Shown piece by piece: positions 53,905 through 61,913 of a DNA stretch of 64,000 bases. Origin of the DNA: Georgenia sp. M64 (GTDB lineage Bacteria; Actinomycetota; Actinomycetes; Actinomycetales; Actinomycetaceae); contig NZ_CP145809.1 of the NCBI RefSeq assembly GCF_038049925.1, positions 3,010,599 through 3,074,598 of the forward strand, read 5' to 3'. Positions within the stretch are counted from its first letter, which is position 1; each line of letters begins with the position of its first letter. Below the pieces are notes generated by a model. That model was not told where the DNA came from and did no database searches. It saw nothing but the letters and a program-made list of their open reading frames with translations. The position numbers and the translations under genes are program-made.

Positions 53905-54366
53905 GTGAGCTCACTGGTCCCGGTGCCCGGCATCCCCCCGCGCCGCGGCGCCCACCGGCGGGACCGGCACGGACGCGGCCTGCGGGGGCCGCTCATGCCC
54001 CCCACGCTGCCCGCCTGGCGGACCCGCGCGGACCGTTTCGACGACGTCGTCATCCGCAACGTGGAGCGGCTCGAGCGCCGCTGGGCCAAGCAGCTCAAGG
54101 GCGTGGAGTTCGCCGTCGAGGAGGTTCCGCCGTCCGACCCGGCACCGTGGGAGCACCGCACCGTGGCGCTGGGACGGTACTTCCCGGCGGACCCCGCAGC
54201 CGGGCTGAGCCACCGCGTCGTGGTCTACCGTCGCCCCGTTCTCGGCCGCTGCGAGGACACCGAGGAGCTCGACCAGCTCGTCCGGGTCGTCCTCGTCGAG
54301 CAGGTGGCCGGGATGCTGGGCCGGGCACCGGAGGAGATCGACCCGGAGTACCCACGAGAGGACTGA
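53905..54366 (+). CDS. Metallopeptidase-family protein with degenerate HExxH (Rv3259-like)
   Basis: 153 residues; GTG 53905. The domain RADRFDDVVIRNVERLERRWAKQLKGVEFAVEEVPP and the C-terminal LDQLVRVVLVEQVAGMLGRAPEEIDPEY correspond to the small zincin-like metallopeptidase family. The zinc motif HExxH is VEQVA here (V131-E132-Q133-V134-A135): both His are gone, only Glu remains, so it should not be a zinc protease. Residues 1-35 are Arg/Pro-rich. Divergent from DUF3499, matching the Rv3258c-Rv3259 pair. Function unknown. Confidence 0.88.
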   Translation: MSSLVPVPGIPPRRGAHRRDRHGRGLRGPLMPPTLPAWRTRADRFDDVVIRNVERLERRWAKQLKGVEFAVEEVPPSDPAPWEHRTVALGRYFPADPAAGLSHRVVVYRRPVLGRCEDTEELDQLVRVVLVEQVAGMLGRAPEEIDPEYPRED

Positions 54367-54460
54367 GCCAGCGCCGTCCGATCGCCGCGGACGAGGTGCT
54401 CTCGAGCCGCGTCGCGGTCACGAGCACGGCGGCGCGCCTGGAGCGCCGCTCCGGCCCGGG

Positions 54461-55564
54461 CTACCCGCCGTAGGCCGCGGTGAGCAGCTCACGCACGTCG
54501 GCCGTGCCCACCGGCCGCGGGTTGGGGAGCGGGAGGGCGGCGCAGAGCCGGATGATCGCCTCCTCCAGCTGGTCGCGGCGCATGCCCAGCTCCACCAGCC
54601 CACGGGGCGCACCGACCTCCGCGCACAGGCCCCGCAGGCCCAGCACCGGGTGGTCGGCGCCGAGCGCCCGCGCCACCCGCGCAGCCGCCGCGGGGACCGC
54701 CGGGGCGTTGAACGCCAGGACGTGCGGCAGGACGACGGCGTGGAGCTGCTCCGGCGGGAGGTCGAACGTGCCCGCCAGCAGGTGGCAGATCCGGTGGTGC
54801 AGTCCCGTGCCGGTCACCGACCTCACCGTCGCCGCGACGAACGTGCCGTAGAGGAGCTGCTCCCCCGCCTCCTGGGACGTCCCGGCCCACGTGCCGACCG
54901 GGTCGGCCACCTCGTCCTCCGGCTCCCGGCCGTGCGGGGCCGCGGCCCGTCCCCGCAGCCCGGCGGCGAGCGCGGAGACCGCCTCGTCGGCCAGGACCGA
55001 GCTCACGGGGTTGGCGCCCGGCGCCCAGTGCGCCTCGACGGCCTGCGCCACGGCGGTCAGCCCCGCCCCGACCGCCGCCGTCCACGGCTGGGCGTCGGTG
55101 AGGTCGGGGTCGAGCACCACGGAGCGGGGCAGCACACCTGGGTCGGTGCCGCTCTCCCGGCGGCCCGCCGACGTCGTCACCCACACCGGCGTCAGCTCGG
55201 TGGCGGGGTAGCCGGTGGGCACGGCGAGGATCGGCAGCCGGGTCTCCCGGGCCACGATCTTGCCCGTGCCGGTCGCGGCGCCGTCACCGAGGGTGAGGAC
55301 GCCGTCGGCGCGCAGGTCCCGGGCCAGGGTGACCGCGCGCATCGCGACGGCGAGCGGCACGTGCGGCTCGGCCCCGGCGAACCGGCCGACGACGGCGTCG
55401 GCGAAACCGGCGGTGACCTCGCGCGCGGTCGCCTCGTGGGCCCGGTCGGTGACCACGAGCACGCGCTGCACGCCCAGGTGCTCGATCTCGCCGACGAGCG
55501 CGGTGCGCACGGCGCCCCGGCCGAACACGACCCGGGCGGGCCTGGTCTCGTACCGGAACCGCAC
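54461..55564 (-). CDS. Divergent maleylacetate reductase-like (iron-alcohol-dehydrogenase fold) protein
   Basis: 367 residues; GTG 55564 after GGGGGTGAG. Overall fold recognised from RFRYETRPARVVFGRGAV, VPTGYPATELTPVWVT, LHHRICHLLAGTFDLPPEQLHAVVLPHVLAFN and LGMRRDQLEEAI. Maleylacetate reductases use NAD(P)H in aromatic degradation. Here the nucleotide-binding GGGS loop is GDGA (93-96), and the helix that normally carries two metal ligands reads GLTAVAQAVEAHW (T170, Q174 in place of Asp/Asn and His). The later His cluster remains. No other aromatic-degradation gene is nearby, so the activity is uncertain. It interrupts the Rv3259-whiB2 block. Confidence 0.8.
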   Translation of the reverse strand: MRFRYETRPARVVFGRGAVRTALVGEIEHLGVQRVLVVTDRAHEATAREVTAGFADAVVGRFAGAEPHVPLAVAMRAVTLARDLRADGVLTLGDGAATGTGKIVARETRLPILAVPTGYPATELTPVWVTTSAGRRESGTDPGVLPRSVVLDPDLTDAQPWTAAVGAGLTAVAQAVEAHWAPGANPVSSVLADEAVSALAAGLRGRAAAPHGREPEDEVADPVGTWAGTSQEAGEQLLYGTFVAATVRSVTGTGLHHRICHLLAGTFDLPPEQLHAVVLPHVLAFNAPAVPAAAARVARALGADHPVLGLRGLCAEVGAPRGLVELGMRRDQLEEAIIRLCAALPLPNPRPVGTADVRELLTAAYGG

Positions 55565-55614
55565 AGCTCACCCCCGACGTCCGGGCCCGCGGGCCGGGGC
55601 CCTCCCGACCGACG

Positions 55615-57501
55615 TTAGCGCACGTCGACGCGCACCGAGCGGGCCGTGTGCGGGTCCGGCGAGGCGGGCAGCACGGTGATGAGCTCACCGTCGGCGGACT
55701 CCGCCGTGAGGACCACCGCGGCGGCGACGCCCGCGTCCGCCGACATGACCACCGCGACGCCGTCGTCGAGCTCGGTCGCGGTCGTGGACCGGGCCGGCAC
55801 CGTCACCTCGCGCACCTCGCCGTCGTCACCGCCGACCGGTCTCAGCTCGACGTCGACGTCGTCCTCGCCGGGGTTGGTGAGGGTGACCGTGGCCGGCCCG
55901 GCCAGGCTGCTCAGGCCCGGCAGCGGCAGCACCGCGGAGGTGAGGAGCTCCGACGACGCCGTCCACGCGCGGTCCACGGGTGCGGTGTCGGGGTCGAGGT
56001 CCCCGGCCGTGCCGGTCCGGGCGAGCACGACAGCCCCGGTGACGGGAACGTCGGAGTCGATCTCGACGGCGTAGACCCCGCCCTCGATGCCGTCGAGGGA
56101 GAGGTCGAGCACCGCACCCGGGTCGAGCACCACCGCGTCGGCGCCGGGCACCTGGAGGGCGCCGTCCTCGCCGAGGAGCAGGACGCTCGCGGTCGCGGTC
56201 TCGTCGCCGGGGTTGACCAGGCGGACCGCGGACGTCGCGGCCGCCCCGGGGGCGGCACCGTCGAGGACCACGCCGGGGACGACCGTCCGCAGGGCGGGCG
56301 CCGCACCCGGGGTGACGGTGTCGATGCCGGCGGGGATGATCCCGTCGAGACGGAGGTCCTGGACGCTCGCGGTCACCTCGCCGCCGGCGGCCTCGACCCG
56401 CAGCGCGAGGGCCGGGTCGGCCGACGCGACGCCCTCGAGCAGGATCGTGGTGCGCTCCCCGGGGGCGACCGTGACGCCGCGCAGGCGCGGCGCGTCCGCC
56501 AGACCCAGGGACGTCCAGAGCGTGGCGTCGACCGTGGCCGGCGTCTCGCCGCTGTTGGTGAGGACGAGCGCCGAGCTCTGCCCCAGCTCGGTCGCGCCGC
56601 CGACGAGCCACGACGTGGTGGCGGGAGCGAGACAGGGCGTCGCGACGAGGCCGCGCAGGTCGCCGGCGTCGGTGCGGGTGAGCGTGGCCCCGGCCACCAG
56701 CGCGGTGGTGGTTCCGGCCGGGCGGGCGCGGAGCACCCCCGAGCCCGGCGGGTCGGTGACCTCGAGGCGGCGGACCGCTCCGGTGCGTTCCAGGCCAACC
56801 TCCTCCCCGTCCAGGGGCGCGTAGGTCGCCTCGCCGGCCGCAGTGTCGCCGCGCGGGAGCGACAGGACGTCCAGCACGGTCTCGGGCACGACGTCGGAGG
56901 GGTCGACGTCGGGGTCGACGGCCATGCCCTCGCCCGTGGTCAGCTCCGGCGGCCCGGCGCACACCTGGGTGACCGTGCCCGGCGGTACGGCGACGACCGG
57001 CACGTCGACGGCGGCCGTCGGCGCCCCGTCGGCACGGTCACCGAGGACGACGATCCCGGCGGCCGCGCCCACGAGCGCGAGGGCGGAGGCCGTCAGCCCG
57101 ACCACCCGCAGCACCCGCGGCGCGGAGAACCTCGGGGCCGGCTTCGCGGCCGAGGCCTCCGAGGGGCCGGCCTCCGCGGAGCCCTGTGCGAGACCGACAT
57201 CCTCGGAACCCTGTGCGGGACCGACGTCGTCGGCGCTCTGCGAGGTGTCGACGGCAGCGGGTGCCGGGGCGGCACCGGCCGGCTCGTCGTCGGTCTGCTC
57301 GGCAGGTGTCCGCTCGGCGTCGGTCACCTGGGCGTCGACCTCCTGGGCGTCGACCTCCTGGGCATCGGTCTTCTCGGCGGACCTCCCGGTGGCCGTGGAC
57401 CGCTCGGGCGTCCCCGGCCCGGTCGTCACCTCGGAGTCGTCGCGCGACGTCGCGGCCTCCTCGGGCTGCTGCCGCTCCTGGTCACGCTCGTCGCCGGCCA
57501 T
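55615..57501 (-). CDS. DUF5719 membrane-anchored extracytoplasmic protein
   Basis: 628 residues. Cytoplasmic acidic N-terminus of about 125 residues with repeats (DAQEVDAQEVDAQ; Glu/Asp/Ala-rich), one TM span near 130-153 (VLRVVGLTASALALVGAAAGIVVLGD), then a ~470-residue beta-rich exterior domain with internally similar segments ending in repeated TNSGETPATV / VNPGDETATASV / TNPGEDDVDVEL units. DUF5719 has no known activity. ATG 57501 overlaps the glycosyltransferase stop by one base (TGATG), so it is the third gene of the whiB2 operon and probably works with that enzyme at the cell surface. Confidence 0.86.
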   Translation of the reverse strand: MAGDERDQERQQPEEAATSRDDSEVTTGPGTPERSTATGRSAEKTDAQEVDAQEVDAQVTDAERTPAEQTDDEPAGAAPAPAAVDTSQSADDVGPAQGSEDVGLAQGSAEAGPSEASAAKPAPRFSAPRVLRVVGLTASALALVGAAAGIVVLGDRADGAPTAAVDVPVVAVPPGTVTQVCAGPPELTTGEGMAVDPDVDPSDVVPETVLDVLSLPRGDTAAGEATYAPLDGEEVGLERTGAVRRLEVTDPPGSGVLRARPAGTTTALVAGATLTRTDAGDLRGLVATPCLAPATTSWLVGGATELGQSSALVLTNSGETPATVDATLWTSLGLADAPRLRGVTVAPGERTTILLEGVASADPALALRVEAAGGEVTASVQDLRLDGIIPAGIDTVTPGAAPALRTVVPGVVLDGAAPGAAATSAVRLVNPGDETATASVLLLGEDGALQVPGADAVVLDPGAVLDLSLDGIEGGVYAVEIDSDVPVTGAVVLARTGTAGDLDPDTAPVDRAWTASSELLTSAVLPLPGLSSLAGPATVTLTNPGEDDVDVELRPVGGDDGEVREVTVPARSTTATELDDGVAVVMSADAGVAAAVVLTAESADGELITVLPASPDPHTARSVRVDVR

Positions 57502-60500
57502 CAGTCGAACTCCCCTCGTCGCCGTCGCACGGGCAGCGCGAGCAGGGCGGTCAGCCCGATCACGATGCCCTGGGCCCAGGTCCAGAACCCGCCGAGGGGG
57601 GTGACGTACCCGACCGTGAGCGTGCCGGTGTGCGCGGGCAGCTCGAACGCCTGGCGCCAGCCGTCCGTCGTCGCGCGCAGCGGCCGTCCGTCGTACCAGG
57701 CCTGCCAGCCGGTGTCGGCCCGCTCGGCCAGCACGAGACGGCGGCCCTCGGGGCCCGAGGGCAGCTCGGCCCCGACCTTGACCACCCCGGCGTCGACGTC
57801 CTGGACCCAGGCGCCGTCGGCATCGACGACCCGCGCGCGGGCCACGGACTCGGCGGCGCCCGAGCGCGCCGCGTCGGTCGAGACGCGCCACACCACACCG
57901 GCGGCGTTCTCGGTCACCCGTTCCAGGCCTGCGGTGGCGTCCAGCCGCGCGACCAGCTCGGTCCGCGCCGCGGCCGTGGGCTCGGTGCCAGGAGGGACGT
58001 AGCTTGCCTCCGGCGGGACGACGACGACGCCGACGGCGTGCTCACCGAGGGCCGGACCGATGTCGTCGGCGGCCCCGGCCGCGAGTGCGGCGACGGCCGC
58101 GGCGAGGGCGGTGTCAGCAGCGTCGGGGCCCGACGCTGCGTCGGCGGCGGACCCGGCGTCGGTCCGGACCGCGGCGAGCTCGCGCAGGTCCGCGGCGGAG
58201 GAGGTCTCGACGAGCTGGGGCCCAGGTCCGCGCCACAGCTCGGCCCGCAAGCCGCCGTCGGCGGTCGGGACGAGGGCCAGGACCCGTGAACGCTGCCCGG
58301 AGCGCTGCATCTCCGCGGCGACGGCGGGAACGGGGTCCGCGGTACGGGCCGTCACCGCGAGGAGGGTGGTGGGCTCGCCGAGACCGGCTCGGACGGCCAC
58401 CAGCCAGCCGCCGACCGTGGCCAGCGGACCGAGGACGGCCAGCACGGTGAGGGCCGCGGCGGCGACCTGGCGCCAGCCGAAGCTCCGCCCGGCCAGCGTG
58501 GTGCGCAGGCCGTCCGCGCCCGCCACCGCGGCGAGCAGCATCCCGAGGACCACGAGGGACAGGCCCGTGCCCGGCCACCCCGTCACGATCTCGGCGGAGC
58601 CGTCGAGGGAGGCGCCGACCGCGACGTCGGTGCGCGCCGAGAGCACCGCGACACCGAGCCCGGCGACGACGAGGAGCCAGCCGGCCCGCACGGCGCGCGC
58701 GCGGGCCGTGCCACGGACGAGCGCGACCAGGGCCAGGACGGCGAGGACCGCGCCGCCGGCGAGCAGCCCCCACGCGGCGAGGAAGCCTGCGACGCCGTCG
58801 TCGCCGAGACCGGGGAACGCCGGTGGGCGCACGGGCCAGCCGAGCACCCCGAGCCAGGCCGGCGCCGGCCCGGCGGACCAGGCAGGGCCCGGGTCCGAGA
58901 CGAGCAGCCGCCAGGAGCCACCGGTGACGTCGGACAGCGCCGCCACGACGGTGGGGGCCAGGAGCACGAGCGCCGGCAGCGGGACCGCGAGGACCAGGAG
59001 GCGGCGCCGTGGGACGACCACGGCGACCACGGCCAGCGCGAGGAGGGACGTGGGCAGCAGGACCGGGGCACCGGCGGCCGCGACCGCCAGGGCGAGCGAC
59101 GCGCCGGCGGCGGCCGCGACCGAGCCCGCGGCCGAGCGTCGGGCGACGACGCCGGCCTCGGGCGGTCCGGCCAGGACGCGCGGCTCGGGCTCGTCGCCCG
59201 TCGCCCGCGCCGCGACCGGCACCACCCGGCGCGCGCCGACGAGGCCGGGCAGGACGACGTCGCGCCGGTTGACCCCCACGGCGCGGGCGACGCCGAGCGC
59301 CACCCAGGGCAGGGCGAGGTGGGCCAGCAGGGCACCCACCCGGCCCTGGCCGACCGCGAGGAGCAGGGGCGGGGCGAGCGCCCAGCCGGCGGCGGCCCAC
59401 GCCCGCAGGGCGACGGCGCGGGTGGCGGCCCCGGCGGCGAACCACGCCCCCGCACCGGCGAGCGGCAGCGCCAGGAGCACGAGGACGGAGAGGAGGACCG
59501 ACGTGGTGGCGCCGAACGCGGCGAACGGGAGCTGGAGGACGGCGAGGACCTGCCACAGCGGGTCCGGCGGCCCGGGCGTACCGTTCCCGCCCGGGACCCA
59601 GCCGTTGCGGGCCGCGCCCCACAGGTCGCCGAGCCGGGCGTCGGCCGGCAGGAGCGCCCCGCCGGTGAGCGCCCCGCCCTGCACGACCGGCAGGAACGTG
59701 ACGATCGCGACCACGGCGAGCAGGGCGGCGACGACGCCGCCGACCACGCGGCGCCGACGGGCCAGGGCCGCCCGTTCGGCGATCTCCAGCTCGCTCGGCG
59801 CCTGGGCGGCGCGGCGCGCGGCCGTCGCCTGCCGGCGCACGTCCCGCTTGGTCCGGCGGATGTCCGCGCCGGTGGCCTGCAGCGGCGCGAGGGCCCGGGG
59901 GGACAGGCGCCGGGTCCGGGCGGCGTTGCGGCGCGCACGCCACAGCGCGCCGGGCGCGGCGAGGACGGCGAGCGCGGCGCCGATCTCGGCGGCTGCCAGC
60001 CCGAGCTCCTTCGTCGCGATGCGCCACAGCGCGCGCAGCGGGGCGAGGGTGACGAGGCCGAGGAGGAGGAACGGCACCGCGGGCCCCGGCGCGGCGACGA
60101 GGGCGTTGTGGAGCTGGGCCCGGCGGCGGGCCAGGAACGAGCGTCGCGGGTCGGGCCGGTCAGGAGACGTCGGACCGCCGTCACCGCGCAGGCCGAGGAA
60201 CGACGCCCGCGCGTGGTGGACCACCGCCGTCGGGACCACCACGACGCGATGGCGGGCCAGGCGCGCGCGGCGCGAGAGGTCCAGGCCGTCCCCGAAGGGA
60301 CCGAGCACCGGGTCGGGGCCGCCGAGCTCCTCCCACACGTCCGACCGCACGAGTGCGCCGGCGAGGCCCACCGCCAGGACGTCCTCCCGGTCGTCGTGCT
60401 GGCCCTGGTCGATCTCCCCGGGCTCGATGTCCGAGACGCGCCGGGCGGTGCGGGTGGCGCGCACGCCCACCTCGAGGAGCCGGTCGGGCTCGGCCCAGTC

Positions 60501-61091
60501 GCGCTGCTTGGCGCCGGCGATGGCGACCGAGCGCCCGGACTCGGCGGCGTGCAGGAGCTGGTCCAGCGCGGCCGGCTCGGGCGCGGAGTCGTCGTGGAGG
60601 AGCCAGAGCCAGTCGGCGGCCGCCGCGGTGTCGGCCCGGCCCTCCCCCACCGCCCGGATCTCACCGGTGGTGACGGGGTTGAGCTCGCCGGTCACGCCGG
60701 CCCACGGACCGCCGGGAGCGAGGGTGCCCTGCCCGCTCAGGCCGCCGTCCCAGCCCCTTCGACGGGCGCGGCGAGCCGCGCGCTCGACGAGCTCGCGGTA
60801 GGCGACGAGCCCCAGGCGGACCGCCTCGCCGAACGTCGTCGCCTCCGGGGCGCGCACCACGCGGACCCGCGTGACGGCCTCCAGCCCGGCGTCGGTGACC
60901 GCCTCGTGCACGGGGATCCCGGTGCCGAGGTCACGCCCCGGGGCGCCCACGTCGACGACGAGGACGACGTCGGGGGCATGGGTCTGCCCCGCGACCGCGG
61001 CGAGCGTGCGGGGCAGGTAGACGGAGACGCCGGCGCTGACCACCACGGCGAGGGTGGCGGGTCGACGGGCCTGGTGGTGCGGTACCGCCAC
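57501..61091 (-). CDS. Very large membrane glycosyltransferase (GT2 N-terminus)
   Basis: 1196 residues; GTG 61091, 16 bp after whiB2. Residues about 12-300 are a GT2-type catalytic domain (AVVVSAGVSVYLPRTLAAVAGQTHAPDVVLVVDVGA, WLWLLHDDSAPEPAALDQLLHAAESG with the DDS metal motif, GLAGALVRSDVWEELGGPDPVLGPFGDGLDLSRRARLARHRVVVVPTAVVHH). About 330-960 holds 12 or more TM spans, and about 960-1160 is an exterior domain followed by a last TM (TWAQGIVIGLTALLALPV) and RRRR. It probably transfers and exports or polymerises a cell-wall glycan; acceptor unknown. Confidence 0.88.
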   Translation of the reverse strand: MAVPHHQARRPATLAVVVSAGVSVYLPRTLAAVAGQTHAPDVVLVVDVGAPGRDLGTGIPVHEAVTDAGLEAVTRVRVVRAPEATTFGEAVRLGLVAYRELVERAARRARRRGWDGGLSGQGTLAPGGPWAGVTGELNPVTTGEIRAVGEGRADTAAAADWLWLLHDDSAPEPAALDQLLHAAESGRSVAIAGAKQRDWAEPDRLLEVGVRATRTARRVSDIEPGEIDQGQHDDREDVLAVGLAGALVRSDVWEELGGPDPVLGPFGDGLDLSRRARLARHRVVVVPTAVVHHARASFLGLRGDGGPTSPDRPDPRRSFLARRRAQLHNALVAAPGPAVPFLLLGLVTLAPLRALWRIATKELGLAAAEIGAALAVLAAPGALWRARRNAARTRRLSPRALAPLQATGADIRRTKRDVRRQATAARRAAQAPSELEIAERAALARRRRVVGGVVAALLAVVAIVTFLPVVQGGALTGGALLPADARLGDLWGAARNGWVPGGNGTPGPPDPLWQVLAVLQLPFAAFGATTSVLLSVLVLLALPLAGAGAWFAAGAATRAVALRAWAAAGWALAPPLLLAVGQGRVGALLAHLALPWVALGVARAVGVNRRDVVLPGLVGARRVVPVAARATGDEPEPRVLAGPPEAGVVARRSAAGSVAAAAGASLALAVAAAGAPVLLPTSLLALAVVAVVVPRRRLLVLAVPLPALVLLAPTVVAALSDVTGGSWRLLVSDPGPAWSAGPAPAWLGVLGWPVRPPAFPGLGDDGVAGFLAAWGLLAGGAVLAVLALVALVRGTARARAVRAGWLLVVAGLGVAVLSARTDVAVGASLDGSAEIVTGWPGTGLSLVVLGMLLAAVAGADGLRTTLAGRSFGWRQVAAAALTVLAVLGPLATVGGWLVAVRAGLGEPTTLLAVTARTADPVPAVAAEMQRSGQRSRVLALVPTADGGLRAELWRGPGPQLVETSSAADLRELAAVRTDAGSAADAASGPDAADTALAAAVAALAAGAADDIGPALGEHAVGVVVVPPEASYVPPGTEPTAAARTELVARLDATAGLERVTENAAGVVWRVSTDAARSGAAESVARARVVDADGAWVQDVDAGVVKVGAELPSGPEGRRLVLAERADTGWQAWYDGRPLRATTDGWRQAFELPAHTGTLTVGYVTPLGGFWTWAQGIVIGLTALLALPVRRRRGEFD

Positions 61092-61107
61092 GGATCAGGC
61101 GGCCGGG

Positions 61108-61434
61108 TCAGACGGCACGGCGCTTGAGCCTGCGACGCTCCCGCTCGGACAGCCCGCCCCAGATGCCGAAGCGCTCGTCGTTGGCCAGCGCGTACTCCAG
61201 GCACTCGGCCCGGACGTCGCAGGACGTGCACACCCGCTTGGCCTCCCGGGTGGAGCCACCCTTCTCGGGGAAGAACGCCTCGGGGTCGGTCTGCGCGCAC
61301 AGCGCCCGGTCCTGCCAGGCGAGTGCACCCTCGTCGGGGGCGTCGTCGACCAGGAGGTGGAGGACGTCGCCGTCCGTCCGCTCCTCAGCTGCGATACCCG
61401 AGGTCAGCGGACCATCACCGAGAATGTTCCACAC
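61108..61434 (-). CDS. whiB2: WhiB2/WhmD-type Fe-S transcription factor
   Basis: 108 residues; GTG 61434 with AAGGGGG 7 nt upstream. The four cluster ligands are C46, C69, C72 and C78 (ALCAQTDPEAFFPEKGG, RVCTSCDVRAEC), followed by the G-[IV]-WGG turn (RFGIWGG) and a basic C-terminus (RERRRLKRRAV). WhiB proteins hold a [4Fe-4S] cluster and act with the principal sigma factor; WhiB2/WhmD is needed for septation and division. Assigned to WhiB2 by synteny with DUF3499 and the zincin-like gene. Preceded by a near-consensus promoter. Confidence 0.94.
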   Translation of the reverse strand: MWNILGDGPLTSGIAAEERTDGDVLHLLVDDAPDEGALAWQDRALCAQTDPEAFFPEKGGSTREAKRVCTSCDVRAECLEYALANDERFGIWGGLSERERRRLKRRAV

Positions 61435-61473
61435 GGCCGTTCCCCCTTCTCGCCAGCGGATGTTGTACCCCGA

Positions 61474-61502
61474 ATTACACGCGTGTCATCCCCTGAAGTC
61501 AA
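61474..61502 (-). promoter_or_regulatory. whiB2 promoter, sigma-70-type
   Basis: On the minus strand -35 TTGACT (61502-61497), 17-bp spacer, -10 TGTAAT (61479-61474). Start site expected near 61467, giving a ~33-nt leader with SD. This is the closest match to a canonical housekeeping promoter that I found in the window. Confidence 0.78.
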
Positions 61503-61901
61503 GCGAAAAAGTGCTATTGATCGCGGCTGCGGGTCCCCAGAAATCGTGGTAACGGCGTGTCGCGCGGCGTGTCGTGGGACCGAGGGCCCGGCCGCATGGG
61601 GTGAACCCGGCTGCGAGTGCTCCCTTCGTCACCGAACGATCCCTTCGTCACCGAACGATCACTCCGTCGTCGAATGATCACTGCACACCACTCTCACTCG
61701 GCTACCGAGGGATCGTTCGCTCGATGCGGCGCACCGGGTCCTCGCACGCAACCGGCACACCGGGTGATCGCTCGCTCCTGGCCGCGAGAAGACTCGCGTC
61801 GGTGCAGGGCAGGTGGGGCCCGAGCACACCCCGTGATCGCGCGCACCCGGTCGGCGCACGACCACGCCCGCCAAGGCCTGCCCCGGCCACGGTCCTGGCC
61901 C
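61503..61901. other. Non-coding region between whiB2 promoter and TIGR03089 gene
   Basis: About 400 bp with no convincing gene. It holds the 19-bp tandem repeat and scattered GATC-containing motifs: GAACGATC at 61633 and 61652, GAATGATC near 61673, GATCGTTC at 61711, GTGATCGCTCGC near 61764 and GTGATCGCGCGC near 61833. CGAACGATCCC and GGGATCGTTCG (61709-61719) are exact inverted repeats. Confidence 0.6.
61621..61677. repeat. 19-bp tandem repeat, two exact plus one degenerate copy
   Basis: TCCCTTCGTCACCGAACGA at 61621-61639 and 61640-61658; TCACTCCGTCGTCGAATGA at 61659-61677 is the diverged third copy. About 190 bp upstream of whiB2. Confidence 0.85.
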
Positions 61902-61907
61902 TAGGCT
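61902..61907 (+). promoter_or_regulatory. -10 box for leaderless TIGR03089 mRNA
   Basis: TAGGCT, 6 nt before ATG 61914; no SD. Identical in sequence and spacing to the box before the S4 protein gene (25885). Confidence 0.62.
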
Positions 61908-61913
61908 CGGACC

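Noticed and set aside
61503-61901. GATC-rich array as a replication origin or DnaA-box cluster
   Set aside because: No TTATCCACA-like boxes, no dnaA/dnaN/gyrB genes and no A+T-rich unwinding element are present.
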